DNA of 64,000 nucleotides from Rhizophagus irregularis (Eukaryota; Glomeromycota; Glomeromycetes; Glomerales; Glomeraceae), in assembly GCF_026210795.1 (NCBI RefSeq), contig NC_089430.1, positions 4,092,001 through 4,156,000 of the forward strand. The letters are read 5' to 3'. Numbering within the stretch: the stretch's first letter is position 1; every line of letters starts with the position of its first letter. Of this stretch, positions 1-10,225 are shown piece after piece. The notes beneath the pieces are model-generated. The model ran no database searches. It saw nothing but the letters and a program-made list of their open reading frames with translations, and had not been told where the DNA came from. Position numbers and translations under genes: made by a program.

Positions 1-556
1 AGCATTACAAACACGGTTGGATATCTGGCCTGTAAGTTGAGGAGGCACAAGAAGTGGATAAACTGATACAATTTCCTGTAACAATGCCGCCATAACACCT
101 ATGTTTATATATTAAATGATTTTAGATATAAGATAATTAATAATCCATATTTTGTATTTTGCAATAAATTCATCCATGACAAGATATAAAGAAAATCATA
201 CCAAAAGAATGCCATAATATCAACGCCAAATCATCATATTGTTCCCGCTTTTTACTCAACTCTACAAGAGCTTGTTCTCTGTTCGCAGGATTTGTTAGCT
301 CAGTAATTAAAGAATAAATCTTTTCTTCTTCAAAATGCGGCATTTTATGTTGGTGTTGCATCGGCAAAGACAACGGAGTTCCTGCTCCGGCTCCCCAAGG
401 ATCGTTACCCATATGTAAACCATGGAGATTTGATACGGAAACGTGTAATTGCGAAGCTAGGTTATTAGCCCCTCCAACATTCAATGGATTCGGAGTTGCT
501 AAAGCCGATGCTGAAGCAAAATAGGGATTAGTGTGATGTGGGGCGAGAGAATGCAT
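1..556 (-). CDS. CAF40: CCR4-NOT subunit CAF40/RCD1 (CNOT9), 5' part, runs off the window
   Basis: This is the armadillo-type CNOT9 subunit of the CCR4-NOT deadenylase, which acts in mRNA decay and repression. Two exons are visible. Exon 1 is 556-202 and ends in LILWHSFG with donor GTATGA. Exon 2 is 98-1, follows a TAG acceptor, and reads [17 protein letters not shown] then ISNRVCNA before the edge. These match the conserved RCD1 block ([38 protein letters not shown]). The join is phase 1 and restores a Gly codon. The first 70 or so residues are a low-complexity Ala/Asn/His-rich lead, common in fungal and plant orthologs. The start is the first Met in frame. The rest of the gene lies beyond base 1. 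The family call is very secure. Confidence 0.95.
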
Positions 557-2424
557 TTTTTGGTTAGAGTTTTCTTGTTAAATCTCTTTATAATAACGAA
601 GTGTATTTGAAGGTTTAGACTTTGACTTTTATAACAAATAGAAAAGAAAATTAGGCTGTTGATATTAATTTAGAGAGAGAGTTTTGGGATAATTTTTTTA
701 ATCACAAACAGGTTTTGGTCGAGAATTAAAATTATGTCACATGATCTTTGTATTTGTTTGTTACGTCATCATACCTGCACATGACTAAACAATTTATGAG
801 GACTCCGGAGTCCGGACTCCGGATAATTAATTAAAAATCTAAATCTAAGGAAATATACATAGTTTAGTTATTTATATATGCTTAATATATATTACAAATA
901 TCCTTTTTTTAGCAAATAGATCCAAAACTTTATTTCATATTAAGTATTTAAATTTATATAGCATTATAAATTGACTTTATAGCAAAAAAAATTATATATT
1001 GTAAATATTACAAATAAAGGATTTTTTAGCAGTATTGTTAATTGTTAATTTTAACTAATAGAGAAAAAGTCCTGAAAGGAAAATTAAAGTAATAGAAAAG
1101 ATACCAGATATTTAAAATATAATAAATATTAGGAAATGGAATTGTAAAAAGAATTCTATTTTTTTTTTATAATTGCAATGCATTTGAAAGTTTATTAAAA
1201 TTAAGTTCTAACCTAAATATATATAAGTAATAATGTAATAAACTAGATAATAAATTCTAATATTATTAACTACCAAACCATTCATTATACTTAAAGGCTA
1301 AAGGCATCTTACATGTGTATTGTATGTTAGGTAGATAAGTTTTACTCAAAAGTAGAATTTATGTAAAATAGCCTATTCTTAATATATAATACCCTTCTTT
1401 ACAAAGTATTTACAGAACCTACTACACCATAGCATTTTGTAATTATTTCTGTAAATCAAAAAGTTAAAAATCCATCTAGATCATCCTATCATTTTACTTG
1501 CTTTCCAATGCAATTAGTATTGTTCAAGCAAATACCTTAATCAGATAATAGGATTTAAGTTTAGCATATATAAAAAATAAGATCTAGACTGATTAGCTGC
1601 AAAAGTAGTTGCCTCTACTTTTTTCATTTCATAGATATATGAAAAAAAAGTGATTTTATTTATGATAAAGAAGTTGGATAGTACTAATAAATTCCATTTT
1701 ATCCATTATCAGATATCCTTCTATATGCATTATTTCTTTTATATATCATATTTTTCTTCAAATTATATATCAGCTAATTGGAAAAATTGGGCCTTAGTTG
1801 TTTTCCTAAACTATTAATATTATGTAATCTGATTCTCTAAAAACTCAAAAAAAAATTTTTTTATATGTTTAAGCCCTTTTTTATTTATGTAGAATCATGT
1901 CTAACCCTTTTTTTATTATATATATTATTATGTAAATCACATCTAACTCATTGTCCTTCTTTCTAACTTATTGTTCCAAATACTATAATCTGTCAAAATA
2001 TTTATTATTTATAACAGATGGAATACTTAACTATTGCTTTTTTGGTAAAAAGATAGTTGAAAGTAAAATAAGTTTTTAAAGTATTGATGCAAGTATATAT
2101 ATAATAAATGTAAAGTGATAAATATAAACACTGAAAGTATATTTAACTGGTATAGTTTAATTTATTGGCTGACAATTAATATGACAGTCCTTCTTACTGA
2201 TCGCAAAAATATTTCTCAAAATTTTAAGAACTTCCTCTATTGGCCAATATGACATATATATTTAACTATATAATAATTACTTTATATTTTATATTATTAT
2301 TTACTTATCAGAAAAAAAAACTATATATAAAAAATATCCAATTTTCCATAAAATTTTACTAATTCTGAAATTAAAAAAAATTGTTTATAAAAAATTTCAC
2401 AAGTTCTGAATGGATCAGGTTAAG
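557..2424. other. AT-rich region with no gene seen
   Basis: This contains the upstream region of CAF40 and then very AT-rich sequence with no supported coding potential. The only GC-rich islet is at 799-826, a cluster of overlapping CTCCGGA/TCCGGAC palindromes. TCACATGA near 736 may be an E-box-like site. Confidence 0.6.
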
Positions 2425-3763
2425 AGGCCCCAGAAAATGATTATATATGTAAAGTACCAAGATGCTTAATCAACATAGAAAAATTTTATGATGTAAGAAT
2501 TTTATAATGCTTAATTTTGAGAAAATTTTATACTATATAAGATAATTAAATTGCATATTTTTGGTATTATTTTAAAATACTAAAAGTTTTTACTAATTGT
2601 TTATTTTTCATATTTATAGAACTTTTTAAAATATTATATATTGAATTTATAATTAATTTTTATTTTATTTTTACTAACAGTGAGTGTTAATTTTATACTA
2701 TATTTTACAATTTTATATAAATGTATAAACAAAAATTTTTTTATGAAATTTCAGTTTTTTTTTTCAATGTTTTATTAATTATCTTTCAATAGTATTTTTT
2801 TAATTTTTATTAAACTCAGTATATTATTTTTAATATAAAATTACTATATTATATATATTTATTTGTTAAATAAAATTACTGTAAATATATTTTACTTTAA
2901 AATATAATTTCACTATTCACCACTTTGGTTATATCAAATTATCTTTTATGTTTAAGTAAGGTTGTTCAGCAAGTTAAATTTACTTGTATTTTAATTTTCA
3001 TAAGGCTAAGTATAATATTTATATAGAAAAGCATATTTTTTATAACAGTAATAACTTTTAAATTTTTCACTTTTTTATTTACAACTTTAAAGTGTAATTA
3101 CATCACTTTGGTCAAATGAAATCGACTTTCTAAATTAATTAAAAGTTTTTCAGCAAGGTCGAAACTACTTATACATTAATTTTCATAAATGTGAGTATAA
3201 TACTTATGGAGAAAAGTGCATTTTTCATAATAGTACTAACTTCTGAATTTTTCATTTCTCTGTTTACAAATTCAGAGTGTAATTACATCCTTTTAGTCAA
3301 ATGAAATTGACTTTCTAAATTAATTGAAAATTGTTCAGCAAGGTCGAAACTACCTACATATTAATTTTTATAGATGTAAGTATAATACTTATGGAGAAAT
3401 TTACATTTATTGTAATAGTATTAATTAAAATTTTTTTTTTACTATTTATTAACTTTATTAATTGAATATTGTTAATCTACTTGTATATTATGTTTAGTTT
3501 AGCTTCACAATGTATTGATCATATTTAAAATTAGATTTAATAAAATATATTTAATTAATAAATATATTTTATAAATTATATGTGTTATAATAAAAATTTA
3601 ATTAGGTTAGAAGATTAATAATTTGCTTATTTTTATATAATTTTTAAGGTTAGATTACTTAGATATTAACAATGCTTAGCAATTATAGTAAAAACCTATG
3701 CTTATAGCTACTAATAAAAAATATTTTTAGGACCTTACCTATATAAGTATTTTCTGGAATCCT
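2425..3763. mobile_element. Non-autonomous hAT-like TIR element, copy 1 (1.34 kb)
   Basis: The left end reads AGGCCCCAGAAAATGATTAT. The reverse complement of the right end reads AGGATTCCAGAAAATACTTA. These match the ends of the nested copy at 15237-23588, and the body is collinear with that copy once its insertions are removed (about 1.32 kb). No transposase is present. The last third (about 2.93-3.42 kb) is about 2.5 tandem copies of a roughly 185-bp unit holding the phrases GTTCAGCAAGGTCGAAACTA and CAAATGAAATCGACTTTCTA. No target duplication is clear around this copy. The class comes from the 8-bp duplication around copy 2. Confidence 0.8.
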
Positions 3764-4689
3764 AAAAAAGCGAAATAAAAAGATCTTTCTCTTAGTAGAC
3801 AATGTACAGTTCATACTATTAGTAATTGGAGTTATTGATAAATATTACAATCCATTATTTGCCTCCCAATATTACAGTGCATCTGCAACCTGCTAATGCT
3901 GACATTATTAATTCATTCAAAGTTTGTATATTATTTATTATAAATTAGATTATAAAATTAATAGCACATATTCTAATAATTTATTAATCTTAGGTATAAT
4001 ATCGTAAAAGACTTATAAAAGATAGAATTAAGGCTTATGATAATGAATGGAGTTAAATATACTAGTTCCTAAATTGAAGATAAGTGACTCTATTTTACTT
4101 TGTACAAAAGCTTGAAAAGCTGTAACAAGTGAAACTATTTATAATTATTTGTCCAAAACTGGAATTTTGCCAATTTCGCCTTCACCCTCACCTTTACCTT
4201 CACTTTTACCTTCATCTTCTGATGAAGAACAAAATGATGATGGCCTAAATGAAATAGAAGAGATCCAAATTGTATCAATATAGTAATTTTATTTCTGGTG
4301 GATTAATAAGTGCTAAGAAATTTATCTTAATTGATAATGATAATAATTATGGGGGAGAAGAAATTACAGATGAAGAAATTGTAAATACAGTCAAACTTTG
4401 ATATAGCGAACTCTTGATATAGTGAATTTTTCAGACAACTATAATAAATTTCCTCTTGCTATAACAAATTAACCAATCAAATCTCTTAAAATTTTCACTA
4501 TAGCACTATCACAGGTCGAACAGATGTCATTGTCGCAAAATTTGCCTGGAATTTTTCTGGCAAATTGAGAATTATCCCGGTAAATTGAGGTAAATTGTGT
4601 TACAATTTTGGGATAATGGAGGTCTTACAATTTGGCAAATTTTGTCAAAATGGCGACAATCCTACACAATTCCTAATTCAAATGTTGAG

Positions 4690-5060
4690 AAATTTTTCAG
4701 AAATTTTAGTCAAATTTTTAGTAATTTTATGCAAACGTAATGAAAATTGTGGTGAATTTAGTTAAATTTTTAGTAATGTTATGTAAACGAAGTGCAAATT
4801 GTGGTGAATTTAATCAAATTTTTAGTAATGTTATGTAAATGAAGTGCAAATTGTGGTGAATTTAGTTAAATTTTTAGTAATGTTATGCAAACGTAATGCA
4901 AATTGTGGTAAATTATAGTGAATTTTTAGTAATTTTATGCAAAAGTAATGCAAATTGTGGTAAATTGTAGTGTATTTTTAGTAATGTTATATAAATTGTT
5001 GAAAATTTAGGTGAATTTTTCAGCAATGTTGTGCAAATGTAATACAAATTGTGGTAAATT
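4690..5060. repeat. Tandem repeat, unit about 58-60 bp, left subterminal
   Basis: About six degenerate copies of a unit containing TTTTTAGTAATGTTATG then CAAATTGTGGTGAATTTAG. Copies lose similarity toward 5060. Further TTGGACAATTGAGTG motifs continue to about 5280. No coding potential. Confidence 0.75.
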
Positions 5061-5515
5061 TTGCATTTTTTCGGTAAATGTTAGCTAAACTTTTGATAAT
5101 TTAGTGAAATTTAGGATAATTTCGGACAATTGAGTGAAAATGTTTTACTGATTTTGGACAATTGAGTGTAAACGGTATAAATGCAACATTTTCAGAGACA
5201 ATTTAGTGAAATTTTGGACAATTGAGTGAAATTTAGTAATAATTTTAAACAATTTAGTGTAAACTCCACGACAATTTAAAACACTGTTTTAATAATTTCA
5301 CATAATTTATTATAATTTTATTTATTAATAAATGTACAATTATTATTATTTAACGATAATCTATGGATAATCTGCACCTCTAATTCATTCATGTATCAAA
5401 TGTTCAGTGCCAAAGTAGAAGCCGGTAAGTAAACCAAAAAAAAGAAAAAAATGAAGCGTTAATAAACGTTTCGTTGAAAAAAAATCAAAATAAAGAAACA
5501 TTTCGAAGTATATAC

Positions 5516-7440
5516 CTTCGAAATGTTAAATTCCATACGTCCAAGGACCGTTGAACCTAAAAAATAAAAAAAATGAAACGTTAATATACGTTTCGTTAAA
5601 AAAAATCAAATAAAAAAAATATTTCAAAGTATACCTTCGAAATATTGAATTCGGTTTGTCCAATGAGCCGCCAAACCTAAAAAATATAAAAAAAACGAAA
5701 CATTAATATACGTTTCGTTGAAAAAAATCAAAATAAAAAACAAACATTTCGAAGTATACCTTCGAAATATTCCTTTCGTTTTCACTGTTCCCTTTCGTTT
5801 CCCCCATTCGTTTTCACCTTTCCCGTTCATTTTCACCTTCCCCTTTCGTTTTTCCTTTTCCCTTTTCGTTTTTTCCTTTTATTTTCGTTTCCTCTTCCCC
5901 TTGTGTTTACTCTTTCCTTTTCGTTTTACCCTTTTCCCCTTTCGTTTCATCCATTCCTTTACGTTTTACCCTTTCCTTTTCATTTTATCCTTTCCCTTAA
6001 AGTAAAATAGAAAAAGAAACAAAAATTTAATAAATTAGATAAACAAAAAAAACGAAAAATTCCCCTAATTCCCTTTCCTTATTACCTTTCACCAAAGTCC
6101 GGGTCGTAATTTCATCCGGCATTCCTACAAGAAGGAAGAAAAGAAACGTCAGTTAACGTTTCTTAAAAAAAATAATTAATTATTAAGTTTCGCAACACAA
6201 TATTGCGAAACTCACCGGTTCGTTTCGAACTCCATCATCAAACGTCCGGCGTTCCTACAAAAAGTAAAAGAAACGTATGTTAGTATCGTTTCTTTAAAAA
6301 AAAAAATAATAATTAAAAAAATAAGATTCGCAATATTGCGAAACTCACCGGTTCGTTTCGATTTCCATTATCCAAACGTCCGGAACCTACAAAAAGAAAA
6401 AAAGAAACGTTAGTTAACATTTCTTACAATAAAAAAATAAAAAATTAAGTTTCGCAATGTAACATTACGCAAACTTACCGGTCGTTTCCATCATCCTAAC
6501 GTCCGGAACCTACAAAAAGTAAAATAAAGAAACGTTAGTTAACGTTTCTTATAATAAAAAAATAAAAAAAAAATTAAGTTTCGCAATGTAACATTGCGAA
6601 ACTTACCGGTCGTTTCCATCATCCTAACGTCTGGAACCTACAAAAAGTAAAATAAAGAAACGTTAGTTAACGTTTCATTTAATAAAAAAAAATAAAAATA
6701 AAGTTTCGCAACACAATGTTGCGAAACTCACCGGTTCGTTTCGAACTCATTATCCAAACGTCCGGCGTTCCTACAAAAGAAAAAAAGAAACGTTAGAAAC
6801 GTTTCCTAAAAAAAAATAAAAAAAAATTTAATTTTTTAAAAAAAGGGTTCGAAGAATTTCGCAACTTACCCTTTAGTTTCCTCATTTCCCAAACTCAAAC
6901 ACCGCAAATCCTACAAAAAAAAGGAAACATCAGTAATGTTTCCTAAAAAAAAAGAATTTAGAAAAAGTTTTGAGGCGAACGCCTCGAAACTTACCATTTC
7001 GTTTTTCCAAGTTGAATACGCCGGAAAGACCTATAAAAAAAAATAAAGGATTGTTAAAAATGTTCCTTATAAAAAAAAAAAAATTTTTTTTAGTTTTTTT
7101 TTTTAGTTTTCGAAACGAAAAGCTACCTTTCAGTTCTTCGTTTCCCGAAATCAAACACCGGAAGCCTACACAAAAAAAACAAAAAAAGGAAGCGTTGAGA
7201 AACGTTTCCTAAAAGGAATTAAAAAAATTAAAAAAAGTTTCGAAGCGAAACGCTTTGAAACTTACCCATTTCCTGGCTTTCTAAAGACGAATACCGAAAG
7301 ACCTAAAAAAAGAAAGTGTAGAAAGCGTTAGAAACGCTTCTAAAAAAAAAAAAAATTATTAAAAGTTTCGAAGCGAAACGCTTGAAACTTACTATTTCAT
7401 TGGAAGATTCTGACGCTGATTACATAATTAATATGGTTAT
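5516..7440 (-). other. Array of about 14 mini-exons with hairpin-bearing introns
   Basis: Read on the minus strand, the same plan repeats about every 130 bp: T-rich tract and TAG, a short block starting with G, then a 5' splice site. Candidate exons (forward coordinates, transcript order) are: ends at 7393 (first), 7302-7266, 7165-7127, 7030-6995, 6910-6870, 6770-6732, 6637-6607, 6509-6479, 6386-6349, 6254-6216, 6124-6086, 5995-5760 (long, purine-rich), 5676-5635, 5556-5516. Lengths are 31-42 nt apart from the long one. Donors are GTAAGT (5), GTGAGT (3), GTAGCT, GTAATA and GTATAC/T. Acceptors are TTTTTGTAG, TTTATAG or TTTTTAG. Typical exon text is GTTCCGGACGTTAGGATGAT. Exon lengths are not all multiples of three and no single frame stays open, so I do not call a protein. 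Introns are about 75-100 nt and hold two hairpins each, one starting at the 5' splice site and one around CTAAC. Confidence 0.7.
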
Positions 7441-7600
7441 TGTTAATAATAGTAGGAAGGGAAAGGGGAAGGGGAGAGAAAGAGAGAAGGGGAAAGGGCG
7501 AAGGAGAATGGGAGGGAAGGTGAAGGTGAAGGTGAAAGAAAGAGGGAAGGGGAAGGTGAGAGAGAAAGGAAGGTAAAGGGCGAAAGAAAGGAGAAATAAA
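7441..7600. repeat. Purine-rich minisatellite
   Basis: Strand-asymmetric (G/A on plus) repeats of GGGAAGG, GAGAAAGA and GGTGAAGG. Open frames here on both strands (up to 64 codons) are low-complexity consequences of the repeat. On the minus strand this would be a pyrimidine-rich lead just upstream of the mini-exon array. Confidence 0.7.
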
Positions 7601-7609
7601 GGCATGAGA

Positions 7610-7965
7610 AAAAAAAATTAAGCTTTTTGCTAAAAAAAGCTTAATTTTTTTTCGTTATACCGCAGTTGAAGCTGCGGTAATTATTAAGTAATATCGCGTG
7701 ACGCACGTGATATATAATTTTATATAAATAGGGGCATTTTCCCCGAAAAATTTTTTTTTTATTATAATTTTTTTGATAGATGTATATATATACTTATATA
7801 TATACATATATATATATCTATCTAATAACTTTACGAAAAGCCCCTCCTCTGTAAACAGGTAGAGGCCATAAAGTACCTATAGGGGGAGAGCCGTTGCTGC
7901 TCCCTCCGCCTGTTTATAGTGACAAAAGAGGGAGTCTTCAGTAGTAAGGTTTCGTATAAATTAAA
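7610..7965. other. Row of consecutive hairpins with a possible kissing-loop pair
   Basis: In order: a 12-bp stem ATTAAGCTTTTT/AAAAAGCTTAAT followed by a T run (terminator-like); TACCGCAG/CTGCGGTA with a 6-nt loop; ATATC..GTG/CAC..GATAT; a long AT-only stem at about 7778-7827. Then comes a GC-rich block closed by ACGAAA (7833-7838) and TTTCGT (7950-7955). Inside it, CCTCT (7846-7850) pairs with AGAGG (7861-7865) around a loop holding TAAACAGG. CTCCCTC (7900-7906) pairs with GAGGGAG (7928-7934) around a loop holding CCTGTTTA. The two loops are perfect 8-nt complements. GGGGGAG (7882-7888) is a competing partner for CTCCCTC. Which strand is transcribed is unknown. I do not recognise a known RNA family. 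Confidence 0.6.
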
Positions 7966-8149
7966 CAACACATCGTGTTGATACATTGTTAAAATTAACA
8001 ATGTGAATTTAATGTTAAATAATGCGTTAGAATATAAATATTATAAATTTAATAATGTCCGTAATTTTACAAATAAATAAAAATTATCCTAACAATTTTA
8101 ATGTAATTAAGTGTAATGCTACATTATCCTGTGTAATTGTAGTATTTTT

Positions 8150-8560
8150 TTTGTGTTTTTTAGTGCAATTCCGCGTTTTTAGTGCAATTCTGCGTTTTTA
8201 GTGCAATTCTGCGTTTTTTAGTGCAATTCCACATTTTTTAGTGCAATTCCGCATTTTTTAGTGCAATTCCGCGTTTTTTAATGCAATTCCGCATTTTCTA
8301 GCATAATGTTACATAACACGAAATTTTCTAAAAATATGATAATTGTGGTACTTTTTAGTGTAATGCTACATTGTCTAGTGTAATTGTGGTATTTTTTAGT
8401 GCAATGCTGCATAATTTAGTATAGTGCTACATTTTTTAGTATAATTTAATGTAATGTGGAATTTTCCAAAAAATGTGATAATTGTGATGCTTTTTAGTGT
8501 AATTTGGTGAAATGCTACATTTTCCAGTGTAATGCCATATTATTGAGCATTTTCAAAAAA
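8150..8560. repeat. 20-bp minisatellite, decaying rightward
   Basis: About seven near-identical copies of TTTTTTAGTGCAATTCCGCG between 8155 and 8305, followed by degenerate AGTGTAATGCTACATTTT variants to about 8560. Noncoding. Confidence 0.85.
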
Positions 8561-8599
8561 AAAATGTAACATTTTAACATTCTGACGAAAGTGAAACAT

Positions 8600-9060
8600 T
8601 TGACCAAAAAAACATAAAATTTGCTAAAAATATGCAACATTTGACAAAAAATATAGAATTTTCATAAAAAAATGCACCATTTGCTAGGAAATCGGAATAT
8701 TTGACAAAATTTGATTTTAATTGACAATGTTATAACAATTTTATGAAATGTTGTTACAATGATATCACATTGGAGATAAAATGTGGCATTTTCATAAAAA
8801 TGCACCATTTGCAAGAAAATTGGAACATTTGACAAAAAAAAAGCAAAATTTGATTTTAATTAACAATGTTATAACAATTTTATTAAATGTTATTACATTT
8901 GAGGTAAAATGTGAAATTTTCATAAAAATGCACCATTTGCAAGAAAATTGGAACATTTGGCAAAAAAAAAGCAAAATTTGATTTTAATGACAATGTTATA
9001 ACAATGTTACGAAATGTTACAAAAATGTTACATTTGAGATATAATGTAGCATTTTCCCAA
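8600..9060. repeat. Tandem repeat of about 115 bp, three copies
   Basis: Each unit contains CATTTTCATAAAAATGCACC, then TTGCAAGAAAATTGGAACAT, then CAATGTTATAACAATTTTAT. Small open frames on both strands here are repeat artefacts. Confidence 0.8.
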
Positions 9061-9364
9061 AATTTCATAAGATTTGCTAAATCGGACAATGTTGTAACAA
9101 TGCTATTCCAAAAAATTGCTCAGCGTAATGCAGCATTTTCCACAATTTCCCACAATTTTCCAGGAAAATGGGGAATTTGCATTTTTTGAATTTTGGACAA
9201 TGGCGCCCCTTCGACCTGTGCTAGGGTTCGTTATAACAAGAATTGACTGTATAGTAAAACCAAATGAAACAGATCTTAAAGAAAAAGAATTAATTCTACA
9301 ACCCAAAATATCCACTTCAGAAACATTAACATCTATTATTAAACAAAATATTATCTTTTCTTGA

Positions 9365-9724
9365 TAATCCATCTGATACTTTTTTTATGAAGTTCAATAA
9401 CAGAAATATATTATATAATAATCTTAAAAATAAATTATTTGTTTCAATAAAAATAGTAAAGTTCAATTGGTATTAAAAACATATGATGGATCGTATGTAA
9501 CTTAATATTATAATAATTGATAATATAATTTTTTTTTTTGAACATTTATTAGTAATATAATATAAACATTTATATTTTATTAGTAATATAATTTTTTGAA
9601 CATTTTTATATCAATGTATTTTTTTTTTATATAATAAAGTTCAAAAATCTTTATATCATAAATATTATATAAAAAATCATATGATTTTTGATATATTAAA
9701 CTTTTTATTGTTTACTTATAGATA
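9365..9724. other. AT-rich spacer, nothing recognised
   Basis: AT-rich DNA downstream of the pogo relic. Short direct repeats of AACATTTATTAGTAATATAA occur. No gene seen. Confidence 0.6.
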
Positions 9725-10225
9725 AAGCTTCTAATAGTTCAGGCTAAACTAAAGAACCAATCTGAAACTGGCTAAAAAAATCTTTCAGATCCAAAATTCA
9801 GTTCAGTTCGGTTCAGGTATTAGAACTGAAAAACTGGCAGTTTGATTCAGTTTAATCCCATTTTTTACAAAAATGTGAAAAATCAAATAGCTGTCTATCT
9901 AGTGATCATATAAAGTTGAACCATATATCATTGGATTCCTCTTAACGAGATGCGTCAAATGGTGGTAAGATCACATCTTTAGCATTGATAGATCACAAGT
10001 TAATCTATGCTAAATGATTTATAAATAATTGAAAATATCAAGCTATCTATTGGCGCTAGAGATAGGATCTTAGCACCATTTGATGCATCTCAGTGAGGCG
10101 AATCCAATGAATATTAATTCGTTCATATACGATTACTAGATGGCAAATAATATCAAGTTTCACATTTTTTTAAAATTTTTGAGCGTTGAAAATTAAAAAT
10201 TCTGATATATGAATTTATTTCATCA
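9725..10225. repeat. Solo arm of the foldback element family
   Basis: About 500 bp collinear with the left arm of the foldback element at 23963-25095 (shared phrases: GAACTGAAAAACTGGCAGTT, AAAATCAAATAGCTGTC, GATTCCTCT, AATGAATATTAATTCGT). The opposite arm is missing here, so this is a half element or a deletion derivative. Confidence 0.75.

Larger units (their letters stand above)
4388..9249. mobile_element. 4.86-kb non-autonomous pogo-like element, TA-flanked, carrying a mini-exon array
   Basis: The ends are inverted: CAGTCAAACTTTGATATAGC on the left, and CAGTCAATTCTTGTTATAAC as the reverse complement of the right. Subterminal inverted similarity continues inward as CACAGGTCGAA on both sides. 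TA flanks both ends (4386-4387 and 9250-9251). The same termini bound the 172-bp MITE at 13568-13739. No transposase lies inside. The interior is layered: minisatellite (4.7-5.1 kb), mini-exon/intron array on the minus strand (5.5-7.4 kb), purine-rich repeat, hairpin block (7.6-7.97 kb), a 20-bp minisatellite and a ~115-bp tandem repeat. It is inserted inside a pogo transposase gene relic. Confidence 0.85.
3786..9363 (+). pseudogene. pogo/Tigger-type DDE transposase remnant, C-terminal half, split by a 4.86-kb insertion
   Basis: Plus-strand fragments in shifting frames read LLVDN (second catalytic Asp region), then YLPPNITVHLQPANADIINSF, then YRKRLIKDRIKAYDN, then KAWKAVTSETIYNYLSKTGI. That is the order at the end of pogo-family DDE_1 transposases. 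An acidic Ser/Pro tail follows (DEEQNDDGLNEIEE ... GGEEITDEEIVN) to 4387. The reading resumes after the insertion at 9252 with VKPNETDLKEKELILQPKI and ends at a stop at 9364. Removing the insertion and one TA gives the uninterrupted reading EIVNIVKPNET. Frameshifts and stops show that the gene was already dead or has since decayed. The N-terminal half is absent. Confidence 0.8.

Noticed and set aside
5718-6005. 95-codon plus-strand frame of Phe/Pro/Ser repeats
   Set aside because: It is the complement of the purine-rich long block in the mini-exon array; low complexity, no family, and splice signals are on the other strand.
7382-7605. Opposing 60-odd codon frames in the purine-rich repeat
   Set aside because: Both are products of the GGGAAGG/GGTGAAGG minisatellite; composition explains them.
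8150-8310. 20-bp regular repeat considered as a CRISPR array
   Set aside because: There are no unique spacers; units are contiguous, in a eukaryotic transposon.
8781-9364. Several overlapping 60-90 codon frames on both strands
   Set aside because: They lie in the ~115-bp tandem repeat and its edges. Only the 9252-9363 part is meaningful, as the tail of the pogo transposase relic.
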